This document shows, piece by piece, positions 1-6,856 of a DNA stretch of 11,566 bases. The DNA is from Gemmatimonadaceae bacterium. Lineage in GTDB: Bacteria > Latescibacterota > UBA2968 > UBA8231. The stretch is from contig PBSR01000270.1 in assembly GCA_002726335.1 (NCBI GenBank), forward strand, positions 1 to 11,566, in the 5' to 3' direction. The position numbers and the translations under genes were made by a program. The notes below the pieces were generated by a model. It worked only from the letters and a program-made list of their open reading frames with translations, ran no database searches and was not told where the DNA came from. How positions within the stretch are numbered: the first letter of the stretch is position 1; every line of letters starts with the position of its first letter.

Positions 1-29
1 GCGGATGCGCATCCGCGAGCCCCTTTTCT
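1..29. terminator. Palindromic terminator, cut by the window edge
   Basis: Positions 1-16 are a perfect 16-base palindrome (GCGGATGCGCATCCGC), followed on the plus strand by GAGCCCC and a T-rich run (TTTTCTT). The bases GCGAGCCCC just before the T-run suggest that the stem continues to the left of the window, where a GGGGCTCGC arm would complete a long GC-rich hairpin; that part is not visible. It sits 25-50 bases beyond the stop codon of the large minus-strand gene, so it could end that transcript, a plus-strand transcript arriving from the left, or both. The T-run favours plus-strand termination. The left arm is inferred. Confidence 0.45.
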
Positions 30-53
30 TGTGTAGTCTTGGCTGCCTCCCGG

Positions 54-3000
54 CTACTTGAGCATCATCACCTTCCCTGTCCGGGAGAAAACCGGAGTCG
101 TCAGGCGGTAGAAGTAAAGGCCGTTGCCAACGGGCCGACCGGCTGCGTCGTGACCATCCCAGGTGACCGAGTAGAAACCGGCCGCCAAGCCCTCGTCGGC
201 GCGAACCAGTGTGCGTACGGTCCGTCCGAGGACGTCATACACGATGAGTCGGACTGAGCTCTCGGTTGCCAGAGAAAAATCGATCTGTGTAGCGGGGTTG
301 AACGGGTTGGGATAGGCCTTGGCCAGGACAAATGCAGACGGCTGGAGACGGGCCGACTCCACGGCGACGGCGCGGCGAACATCGTCGGCGCTCGAGGCGA
401 GGAAAGCCTGCTGCAGGTCGAAGCGAGCATCGGTGGCCAACCGTCGGTCACGCAGGCGGAAAGTGAGTTCCGCCAGCATTCCTGTGCCGGACACCATCGT
501 GCCATCGACAAGACCGTTGCCCAGCAGCAGGCGCCCGGGGCGTTCGTCGAGCACCTGGAACAGACCTGCCTCGCCGCCCTGGCTCTCCAGCAGTGACCCG
601 GGGCCCCCATGCGCTTCGGTGAAGTCCAGCGCCGCCGGATCGTAGGCCAGCACCAGACCGTAGGCTCGCAACGCCTCTACGTTTTCTGCCAAGACGCGAA
701 GACGAACCACATCACGCTTCAGCCCGGTGGTTTCCTCCGTGTCCATCGGGCCGCCTGCCGCGGCGAGCCGGAGGCGCGCAGTCTCATCCAGGCGATGGGC
801 AAAGGCCCAGGCGCCTCCAGTCTTGCTGGCGGACGTTCCGAAGGCGTCGACGAAAGCGAAGAAGTCGTCGAAGTCGATCGACGTGCCCGAGCCTGACCCG
901 TTCAGGTCGAAGGCAGGAAAGTCGTCAGCCGACTGTCCGAAGGCATCGACGAAAGCGAAGAAGTCGTCAAAGTCGACGACTCCTGAGTCATTGAAGTCCC
1001 CGGGCAACAACGGTACATCGTCGACGGTGAACTCCTCGGTGTCCGTGAATGGCCCCGTCAGCGTACCTTCATCGGCGCGGACGCGCCAGTAGTACGTCTC
1101 GCCGTCCGTCAGATCGCGCGTGATCGTCCAGGAGGTGGCCCCCGAGCTTTCGGTAATGCCCGATTCCGAGTCGGTCACGTCGGAGAAATCAGACTGCGTG
1201 GATACCTGAATTGTATAGGTCAGGGCGGCGCCACTGTTGAAGGGTTCGGCGTTGCTGAAGGTGAAGGTGGGCAGCAGGGCCTCGCCGCCTACGCTCAGAT
1301 CTGTTGGCGCCGTGGGGGCGGCTGACAGGGTCGGTGTCAGTGTGACTTCGGCCGTGGCGGCCGACTCGTTTGGAGACGTCTCGCGGTCGATTGCCGTTAT
1401 CTGGTACTCGTATTCTGTGTCATTCGTCAGTCCCGGGTCGGAATACGAGGTCTCTGTGACGCGCGACGCGATGGCGGCAAACTCCTCCCCGGTGATTCGT
1501 CGATAGATGTTGTAGCCAGCCAGATCCAGTTCCGTGTTCGCCGTCCACGTCAGCAACACTTCTTCATTGCCCGCCGTACCGGACAACCCCGCAGGAGTCT
1601 CAGGCGCTGTGACATCGGCAGTCGACAGGGTCGCGAAAGAACTCTCGGTGGACTTGGTGGGGCCGTTGTTGGACCGATCGATGGAACCCACAGTATAGAA
1701 GTATGTCTGACCCGGTGTGAGGTTCGTCAGGGTGATCTCGTGTTCGGTGACGTCCTCAACGTCGCCCACGGTGACGTCCAGAATGCCTGACACCGTCCCG
1801 AAGTCGACGAAGCTGTCCGCCAGTTCGTCGGTCTCCCAGGTGAGGATCACGGAGGAATCGGATTCGGCTACGGCGATGTCGCTGATCGTCGGCAACGTGA
1901 CATCCGGCGCAGCGTCCGTGGTGAAGGAGGTCACCTCGCTGACTGTCGGACCATTGTTGCTCAGATCCTCGGAGGAGACCTGGTAGTAGTACGTGGTCGA
2001 GGCCTCCAGATTGGTCAACGTCACCTCGTGAGTCTGGTCCGTCTCTGGGAGCGTACGGATGAATCCAAGATCGTCGGCTTCGGTTCCGAAGGTCACCTCG
2101 CCGGAAGCGTCCTCATCGGTAGACCACGAGACCGTCGCGCTCTCGTCATTCCTGTAGATGATCTCCGGGTCGCTGGTGATGCTCGGGGCCGTGATATCCA
2201 CGTCAGGATCGGTGGTGAACACCGCCTCTGATGATTGCGTGGCGCCATTGCCCGAAGCATCGGTGGAGCCTACCACGTAGGTGTATGTCCCCCCCGATTC
2301 GAGGTTCGAGAGTGTCACCTTGTGACTCGTTGTGGTCACAGCCGAGCTCTCCGAGTCCTCATCAGCCGCGTCGAGGCCGAAGTCGAGTTCGCTGTCGGCT
2401 GGTTCGTCCGTCGTCCATTCAATAATGGCGGTTTCGTGCGACTTGCTCGACACGGTCGGACCGGAGAGGATTACGGGAAACTGCGTATCCGGGTCGTTGC
2501 TGGTGGTGAAGGATCCAGAACCGCCCGGGGGCTGCAGCAAGCCTGCGCGCTTGCCGCTGCTGACCTCGCCAGGTTCGAAAACCGTGATCTGGCCGGCGGT
2601 TGTCTCGACTTCGAGCCGGTATCGGTACGTAGCGCCGGCGTCCAGGCCCGAGACGATGATGGAATGGCGGTTGGCAAACCGCAATTCACCATCGGGTGTA
2701 AGATCCTGAAACTCGAATTCATCCTCGGTGAAGTAGGTGCCGCTATCACCGTCGGTACCCATAAAGACAGTCGTCGACGTCGGTACGTCTGTGGAGAATC
2801 TGATGATGGCGAGCACATCGCGTATGTCGACGAGAGGTCCGAGGATCACCTCCGCAGGCAGTGTGTCGGCCGCCGTGGCAGTTCGGAACTGCAGATCGCG
2901 GCTGAACTGGAAGTTACCGGTCGGATCGGTGGTGAACGTATCACCCTCGGCGTTGACGAGAGTGATCTTGTAACGGAAGAGCGTGCTGGCATCGAGGTTC

Positions 3001-4541
3001 GACAAGGTCAGGTTGTGCCGGTTCAGAGTCGCCGTCGATTCCTGCTGCCAGGAATAGAGTGACTCCGATTCGGCCGCGTCGTCCTGCGCAATCTTACCCG
3101 AACCAACCGGAACCAGCCCGTAATCGACGATGGCATCCACCGGTTGATTGACCTCGAAGACGATGTTGGCACGGTCCGATCCGACGATTTTCAGGGGTGG
3201 TTTCAGCATGGCCAGACGCCGCGACTGCAGATGTGTGCGGAACCGCTTGCTCAGAGTTCTGGTGGCCGCGTCCTCCGGCAGGCCGGAGGAAATCAGTTCT
3301 TCGGCGCCTATCAAGGAGGCGGTGACCTCGATGTCGTACTCGACACCACCTTCGAGATCTTCCAGGGCGATCCGGGTGCGTGTCTCGCCGTCCTCATTGA
3401 GGGTGTCCTGGGCAACGATGGTGTTGTCAGGCAGCTGGCGCAGGGTGTACATCGAGGATACCGGACGGTTCGTCCCGAAACTGACAGCCGCGCCGGTGCG
3501 CGTGACCTGGAGATCGAACTGGCTGACGAAAAGGGCCCGCAGATCTGGCGCCAGGCGCGTGCTGAAACGTTGCCGATGTACCGGCGTGCGCCGATCATCG
3601 AGGCTGCGGGAGACCAGCTCGATCTCGAATTCCGTTCGTCCCGGGAGATCGGGTATAGGGATGACATGAGTTCGGCTCTGCAGCAGGTTGTCCAGTTCGC
3701 GAACGCGCCGAACCAGACGGTGGAGCTGTTCGGGAGTTGCGTCTGGCAGATCCAGCAACTCCTGCAACGCCTCGGACACCGGCTCGTCCGGCAGGGCTGG
3801 GAAGTTGATGTCGCGCTGGCGCAACGCTCTCAGTCCGGCAAAGACCTGCGCCGGGAAGCGATCCGCCAGTGGATTGGTGAACACAACAAAGTCCCCATCC
3901 GAGCCGGCGGGACGGATACGGGCGATGTCTTCAGTGCCGATGAGCCTTGTATTCCACGTCAGGACTGCGCCGTTGTGTTTGCGCTCGACGACGACGTTGA
4001 AGATGGCGTTCTTGAAGACGGGAGCAAGCAGCACGCGCAACGGCTCGGCAGCCAGGCCAAAGATGTCCCGGTCCTCCGGGTCAGCAGAGGTATTCACTTC
4101 CGCCTGCACGACCGAAATCGGACTGCCCTCATCAGGGAGTTCGGCGATGAGTTCGAAGTCGAACACGCCGAAGGTACCGCCATTGGTGAGTACGGTCACT
4201 CCCGCCCCCAGCAAGGTCGTGCCACCCTCTATCTCCGCCATGCCATCATCGCCGATGACGGGTTGACTGGGAAGTCCAAAGGCCCCCGGAGTGACATTCC
4301 CCGCGGTGAATCCGACGAAGGAGATCACCGTCGGGTCATAGCGGAAACGGACTGCACCGCCCTTCATTTCGGTCATCTGGCCGAGACGGACCGGGATGGA
4401 GATGACCTGGCCCAGGGAAGGATTGTCGATTCGCCCGGGACCTCCCAGTTCCACCGTGAAGCCGGCGTTGACGCCAGCGGTAACCGGCGAAGAGAGGCAG
4501 AAACCGAGGAATAGGTATATCACCCGGAAGCGCGTTGGCAT
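54..4541 (-). CDS. Large secreted modular protein: cohesin-like, FN3 array, dockerin, C-terminal sorting domain
   Basis: A 1495-residue exported protein. Visible order: signal peptide 1-22 (hydrophobic VIYLFLGFCLSSPVTA, cut near A22 or A26); cohesin-like beta domain 28-173; FN3-like unit 175-325 with a helix-rich insertion at about 221-291; FN3-like units near 330-438, 440-555 and 558-680; three closely similar purple-acid-phosphatase-N-like/FN3 units at 686-783, 784-878 and 879-978 (W-TDE, FG, H-VTL-NL, Y-Y-V, DxSNNGPT); FN3 at 981-1070 (YNIYRR) and 1078-1176; two-loop dockerin 1181-1236; a second cohesin-like domain 1276-1400; and a FlgD/type A sorting domain 1408-1495 (AYPNPFNP ... VYDVLGR ... 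GKVMMLK). No catalytic domain is recognisable, so an adhesive, scaffold or surface-layer role is inferred. C-terminal domains of this kind are known to direct type IX-like export in FCB bacteria. The ATG at 4541 was chosen because a signal peptide follows it at once, AGGA lies 9 bases upstream, and the longer in-frame TTG start at 4640 overlaps a candidate -35 box. Exact substrate or ligand is unknown. Confidence 0.88.
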   Translation of the reverse strand: MPTRFRVIYLFLGFCLSSPVTAGVNAGFTVELGGPGRIDNPSLGQVISIPVRLGQMTEMKGGAVRFRYDPTVISFVGFTAGNVTPGAFGLPSQPVIGDDGMAEIEGGTTLLGAGVTVLTNGGTFGVFDFELIAELPDEGSPISVVQAEVNTSADPEDRDIFGLAAEPLRVLLAPVFKNAIFNVVVERKHNGAVLTWNTRLIGTEDIARIRPAGSDGDFVVFTNPLADRFPAQVFAGLRALRQRDINFPALPDEPVSEALQELLDLPDATPEQLHRLVRRVRELDNLLQSRTHVIPIPDLPGRTEFEIELVSRSLDDRRTPVHRQRFSTRLAPDLRALFVSQFDLQVTRTGAAVSFGTNRPVSSMYTLRQLPDNTIVAQDTLNEDGETRTRIALEDLEGGVEYDIEVTASLIGAEELISSGLPEDAATRTLSKRFRTHLQSRRLAMLKPPLKIVGSDRANIVFEVNQPVDAIVDYGLVPVGSGKIAQDDAAESESLYSWQQESTATLNRHNLTLSNLDASTLFRYKITLVNAEGDTFTTDPTGNFQFSRDLQFRTATAADTLPAEVILGPLVDIRDVLAIIRFSTDVPTSTTVFMGTDGDSGTYFTEDEFEFQDLTPDGELRFANRHSIIVSGLDAGATYRYRLEVETTAGQITVFEPGEVSSGKRAGLLQPPGGSGSFTTSNDPDTQFPVILSGPTVSSKSHETAIIEWTTDEPADSELDFGLDAADEDSESSAVTTTSHKVTLSNLESGGTYTYVVGSTDASGNGATQSSEAVFTTDPDVDITAPSITSDPEIIYRNDESATVSWSTDEDASGEVTFGTEADDLGFIRTLPETDQTHEVTLTNLEASTTYYYQVSSEDLSNNGPTVSEVTSFTTDAAPDVTLPTISDIAVAESDSSVILTWETDELADSFVDFGTVSGILDVTVGDVEDVTEHEITLTNLTPGQTYFYTVGSIDRSNNGPTKSTESSFATLSTADVTAPETPAGLSGTAGNEEVLLTWTANTELDLAGYNIYRRITGEEFAAIASRVTETSYSDPGLTNDTEYEYQITAIDRETSPNESAATAEVTLTPTLSAAPTAPTDLSVGGEALLPTFTFSNAEPFNSGAALTYTIQVSTQSDFSDVTDSESGITESSGATSWTITRDLTDGETYYWRVRADEGTLTGPFTDTEEFTVDDVPLLPGDFNDSGVVDFDDFFAFVDAFGQSADDFPAFDLNGSGSGTSIDFDDFFAFVDAFGTSASKTGGAWAFAHRLDETARLRLAAAGGPMDTEETTGLKRDVVRLRVLAENVEALRAYGLVLAYDPAALDFTEAHGGPGSLLESQGGEAGLFQVLDERPGRLLLGNGLVDGTMVSGTGMLAELTFRLRDRRLATDARFDLQQAFLASSADDVRRAVAVESARLQPSAFVLAKAYPNPFNPATQIDFSLATESSVRLIVYDVLGRTVRTLVRADEGLAAGFYSVTWDGHDAAGRPVGNGLYFYRLTTPVFSRTGKVMMLK
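837..976 (-). repeat. Near-identical 41-base coding repeat (dockerin helices)
   Basis: Two copies, 837-877 and 936-976, differ at only two of 41 bases and lie exactly 99 bases (33 codons) apart. Both encode the segment DFDDFFAFVDAFG of the two dockerin half-repeats. The two differences are silent third-position changes, which suggests either a recent duplication or gene conversion between the halves, or strong selection on the protein. It is part of the coding sequence and not a mobile or CRISPR repeat. Confidence 0.85.
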
Positions 4542-4610
4542 GGTCTGTCGTCCTGTGTCTGGGACCGAATGAGCGAGTCGGAGATAGTAGAGTCTGGGTA
4601 GCCAACGGCC

Positions 4611-4640
4611 AATATAGGCTGACCCGGAGTTCACGTTCAA
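4611..4640 (-). promoter_or_regulatory. Candidate sigma70-type promoter of the large secreted-protein gene
   Basis: Read on the minus strand, TTGAAC (4635-4640) and TATATT (4611-4616) are separated by 18 bases and match the -35 and -10 consensus at 4 and 5 of 6 positions. Transcription would begin near 4604, leaving a leader of about 60 bases before the ATG at 4541. The match is by eye against the E. coli consensus, and the promoter preferences of this organism are unknown. Confidence 0.45.
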
Positions 4641-4648
4641 TATAACCT

Positions 4649-4705
4649 AAGGAATCTGAGAAACTGTGAGGCACGACACCAAGACGGCAGCATGGCCGAT
4701 TCCTT
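4649..4705. repeat. 8-base inverted repeat between divergent promoters
   Basis: AAGGAATC (4649-4656) and GATTCCTT (4698-4705) are perfect inverted copies separated by 41 bases. The left arm lies 9 bases upstream of the candidate -35 box of the minus-strand gene, and the right arm overlaps the candidate -35 box of pyrB. A regulator binding both arms could act on both genes, or the arms could be coincidental: an 8-base inverted match somewhere in 100 bases of intergenic DNA is expected by chance roughly once in ten cases. Confidence 0.35.
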
Positions 4706-4732
4706 GTGGGTCCCGAACGAGAGGTCTATCTT
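4704..4732 (+). promoter_or_regulatory. Candidate pyrB promoter giving a near-leaderless mRNA
   Basis: TTGTGG (4704-4709), a 17-base spacer and TATCTT (4727-4732) resemble -35 and -10 boxes (3 and 4 of 6 matches). The start point would fall near 4739-4741, only a few bases before the pyrB ATG at 4745. This agrees with the absence of any purine-rich ribosome binding site in the pyrimidine-rich stretch immediately upstream of that ATG. The box matches are weak, so this is a suggestion. Confidence 0.3.
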
Positions 4733-4744
4733 CCCCCTCAGACC

Positions 4745-5677
4745 ATGTCTGACCTGCGCCACATCATTGAGGCCCAACAGTTTGATCGCGACGTGATGTC
4801 GCAGATTTTCCGTGTGGCGCGAGAGATGGAGCAGGTAGTGCAGCACTACGGCTCCAACATCCTCAACCGTCGTGTCATGGCGTCCCTGTTCTACGAGCCG
4901 AGTACCCGCACGCGTCTCAGTTTCGAGTCGGCCATGCGTCGCCTCGGCGGAGATGTGATCACGACGGAGTCCGCCCTGGAGTTCTCTTCAGCTGCCAAGG
5001 GAGAGACCCTGGAGGACACGATCCAGATCGTGGGCGGCTATGCCGATATCATCGTCCTGCGGCATTTCGAGAGTGGTGCCAGCCGTCGCGCCGCCGCCGT
5101 ATCCCAGGTACCCGTCATCAGTGCCGGCGATGGCCCCGGTCAACACCCGACTCAAGCCCTGCTCGACGTGTACACGATCGAACGCGAGATCGGGCGCCTC
5201 GACGGCATCTCCATCGCCCTGGTCGGCGACCTTGCCAATGGCCGCACGGCGCGCTCTCTCTGCTACCTGCTGACAAAGTTCGAAGACGCCCGCATCTATC
5301 TGGTGGCCCCCGAGGTCGTACGCATGCGCGACGATATCAAGGAATACCTCACGCGCAATGGGATCCATTGGGAGGAGTCTACGGATCTGGCCTCAGTGGC
5401 CTCAGAGGTCGATGTCATCTACCAGACACGGATCCAGCGCGAACGTTTCGGTGATCGGATCGAGGACTATCAGAAGGCCAGCGGTCGGTACATCATCGAT
5501 CGGCGGATTCTCGACTGCATGCAGCCACATGCCATCGTCATGCATCCCCTGCCAAGGGTTGATGAGATCAACGCTGAGGAGGTCGACAGCGATCCCCGGG
5601 CGGCCTATTTCCGACAGGCGCACAACGGACTCTATGTCCGCATGGCGTTGCTGAGGATGATCCTGGCCAGTTCCTGA
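4745..5677 (+). CDS. pyrB: Aspartate carbamoyltransferase, catalytic subunit
   Basis: Cytoplasmic enzyme that joins carbamoyl phosphate and L-aspartate to N-carbamoyl-L-aspartate, the committed step of pyrimidine synthesis. The 310-residue length fits the family (E. coli PyrB 311). The carbamoyl-phosphate motif STRTR is at 53-57, the mobile-loop Lys at 85 in AAKGETL, HPTQ at 134-137, the domain 2 motif VGDLANGRT near 164-172, and HPLPRVDEI near 265. All key catalytic residues appear present. The ATG at 4745 gives the family's usual N terminus just before HIIEAQQFDRD. The in-frame GTG at 4706 would add 13 atypical residues, has no ribosome binding site, and falls in the candidate -35 box. No pyrI (regulatory chain) or pyrC lies next to it; it is divergent from the large secreted-protein gene and separated by about 90 bases from the next gene. 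Ornithine carbamoyltransferase is excluded by the aspartate-type HPLPRVDEI motif. Confidence 0.96.
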   Translation: MSDLRHIIEAQQFDRDVMSQIFRVAREMEQVVQHYGSNILNRRVMASLFYEPSTRTRLSFESAMRRLGGDVITTESALEFSSAAKGETLEDTIQIVGGYADIIVLRHFESGASRRAAAVSQVPVISAGDGPGQHPTQALLDVYTIEREIGRLDGISIALVGDLANGRTARSLCYLLTKFEDARIYLVAPEVVRMRDDIKEYLTRNGIHWEESTDLASVASEVDVIYQTRIQRERFGDRIEDYQKASGRYIIDRRILDCMQPHAIVMHPLPRVDEINAEEVDSDPRAAYFRQAHNGLYVRMALLRMILASS

Positions 5678-5688
5678 GACGGTGCATC

Positions 5689-5717
5689 TTGTCGCGGTGC
5701 CGACGTCTGGGTATCAT
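5689..5717 (+). promoter_or_regulatory. Candidate promoter for the small ORF/oxidoreductase/glycosyltransferase unit
   Basis: TTGTCG (5689-5694) and TATCAT (5712-5717) are separated by 17 bases; the -10 matches consensus at 5 of 6 positions, the -35 at 3. It lies in the 90-base gap after pyrB, and a start near 5724 would give a leader of about 44 bases before the GTG at 5768. No convincing terminator hairpin is seen after pyrB, so read-through from pyrB is also possible. Confidence 0.35.
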
Positions 5718-5767
5718 TGCGGATTGCAGGTACTGACAGAGCCGAACCTGAAACGGGAGACACCTTC

Positions 5768-5884
5768 GTGGCCAGCAAAGCCAGCGTGCGCCAGCAGGAA
5801 TTGCGCCGACAGCGCAAGCGTCGTAAGGAACGAATCAAACAGCAGATCCGTGAGGCCAAGGCAGCCGGCAAGTCCAAGGGCTGA
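5768..5884 (+). CDS. Small, highly basic 38-residue protein of unknown function
   Basis: An ORF of 38 codons starting at GTG, preceded by a good ribosome binding site (GGGAG at 5755-5759, 8 bases before the start), and ending 20 bases before the next gene, whose own ribosome binding site begins soon after the stop. The product starts MASKASVRQQ and is dominated by Arg, Lys and Gln. Its core RRQRKRRKERIKQQIREAKA should form a single strongly positive amphipathic or coiled helix, followed by a short GKSKG tail. There is no signal peptide or membrane segment. The composition suggests binding to RNA, the ribosome or another polyanion, but I do not recognise a family. Position and spacing argue for co-transcription with the oxidoreductase and glycosyltransferase. 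Small size is the main reason for caution. Confidence 0.6.
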   Translation: MASKASVRQQELRRQRKRRKERIKQQIREAKAAGKSKG

Positions 5885-5904
5885 GCGAAGACGGAGCAGG
5901 ATAC

Positions 5905-6855
5905 GTGCCGGCTCTCAAGGTCGCCGTCGCCGGGGCGGCAGGAATCGGTCGTCACCATGCCAAGTGGCATTCGCAACTGGGCTCCCACGTAGTCGCTTTT
6001 CTGGGCCAGCGTGCCAGTCACCTGTCCTCTACCAGGACCCAGCTGCAGGACCTGTTCGGCTTCGAGGGACGTGGCTACACGGACTTTGACGAGCTCTTCG
6101 CCCAAGAGCGTCCTGACATCATTGATGTCTGCGTCTCGAACGAAGCCCACTTTGATATGGCGAGCCGGGCCCTCGCCGCTGGTTGCCACGTGCTGTGCGA
6201 AAAGCCTCTCGTCTGGTCACATTCCCCCACAACGTCTCTGAACCAGGCACGGTTGCTGCAAGATCAGGCTGCGACCAACGGTCTCCATCTCGGTATGTGC
6301 AGTCAATACGCGGCCGCCCTCGAGCAGTATCGCAATCTGTTCCCAGGACTGGATCCGGCCACCAGTTCTTCTTTCGAAGCTGAGATGGAAACCCTCGCCA
6401 GGGGCACCCTGCGCAACGCGGCATCCATATGGGTCGATATGGGCCCGCACCCACTGAGCCTGATTCTGTCGGTGTGGCCAGGGGCGGTCCTGCTGGAAGA
6501 ATCGATGCAGATCAACTTCTCTGGGCATACGGCCGAAGCGAAGTTTGCCATCGAGGCGCAGGGACATCGGTGCCAGTGTCGAGTTGTTGTCCGTGATCGA
6601 GAGGGAGGTCCGCTGACCCGCCGATTTTCCTTTGATGACCACACTGTCGATCTTGGCGGCCGGGCGGATCAGACCGGGGTGTACCGGTCGGTGATGATAC
6701 GGGATGGTGTCGATGATCTGGCCGACGACTTCATGTATCTCCTCATCCAGCAGTTCACCCAGGTTGTTTCCGGGGGGGCCGTCACACCGCTGGTGCCGTG
6801 TTCCGTCGCGATGAGAAACCTGCAGTTACAGACTACGATCCTCGCAGCTGCCTGA
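5905..6855 (+). CDS. GFO/IDH/MocA-family NAD(P)-dependent oxidoreductase
   Basis: A 316-residue cytoplasmic dehydrogenase-like protein. The N-terminal Rossmann fold begins with VAVAGAAGIGRHHAKW (6-21), a GxxGxGxxH-type dinucleotide loop. DVCVSNEAHFDMASRALAAG (74-93) and the family hallmark CEKP (98-101) follow, with Lys100 the expected catalytic or substrate-binding lysine. The second domain has WVDMGPHPLSL (176-186), where Asp178 and His182 sit where the family's catalytic Asp/His pair lies. Family members oxidise or reduce sugars, inositols or nucleotide sugars; the substrate cannot be read from sequence. Start: GTG at 5905, with GGAG 8 bases upstream. The stop codon is one base from the start of the glycosyltransferase gene, so translation is probably coupled, which hints at a role in making or modifying a sugar used by that enzyme. 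The C-terminal domain is somewhat short and has Cys-rich QGHRCQCRVVV in a beta strand. Confidence 0.88.
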   Translation: MPALKVAVAGAAGIGRHHAKWHSQLGSHVVAFLGQRASHLSSTRTQLQDLFGFEGRGYTDFDELFAQERPDIIDVCVSNEAHFDMASRALAAGCHVLCEKPLVWSHSPTTSLNQARLLQDQAATNGLHLGMCSQYAAALEQYRNLFPGLDPATSSSFEAEMETLARGTLRNAASIWVDMGPHPLSLILSVWPGAVLLEESMQINFSGHTAEAKFAIEAQGHRCQCRVVVRDREGGPLTRRFSFDDHTVDLGGRADQTGVYRSVMIRDGVDDLADDFMYLLIQQFTQVVSGGAVTPLVPCSVAMRNLQLQTTILAAA

Positions 6856-6856
6856 C

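Noticed and set aside
837..976. Possible CRISPR-like or mobile repeat
   Set aside because: Only two copies, in frame, encoding the two halves of a dockerin domain.
3144..4514. Plus-strand 456-codon ORF opposite the large secreted-protein gene
   Set aside because: It is antisense to a gene with a clear signal peptide and recognisable domains; its translation shows no domain pattern, and long antisense frames are common in GC-rich coding DNA. The same applies to the 275-codon plus-strand frame at 2235-3062.
4542..4640. TTG start at 4640 adding 33 residues to the large secreted protein
   Set aside because: The extension would bury the signal peptide, and its first two codons coincide with a candidate -35 box.
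5678..5767. Terminator or attenuator after pyrB
   Set aside because: I found no stable stem followed by a T-run in this gap.
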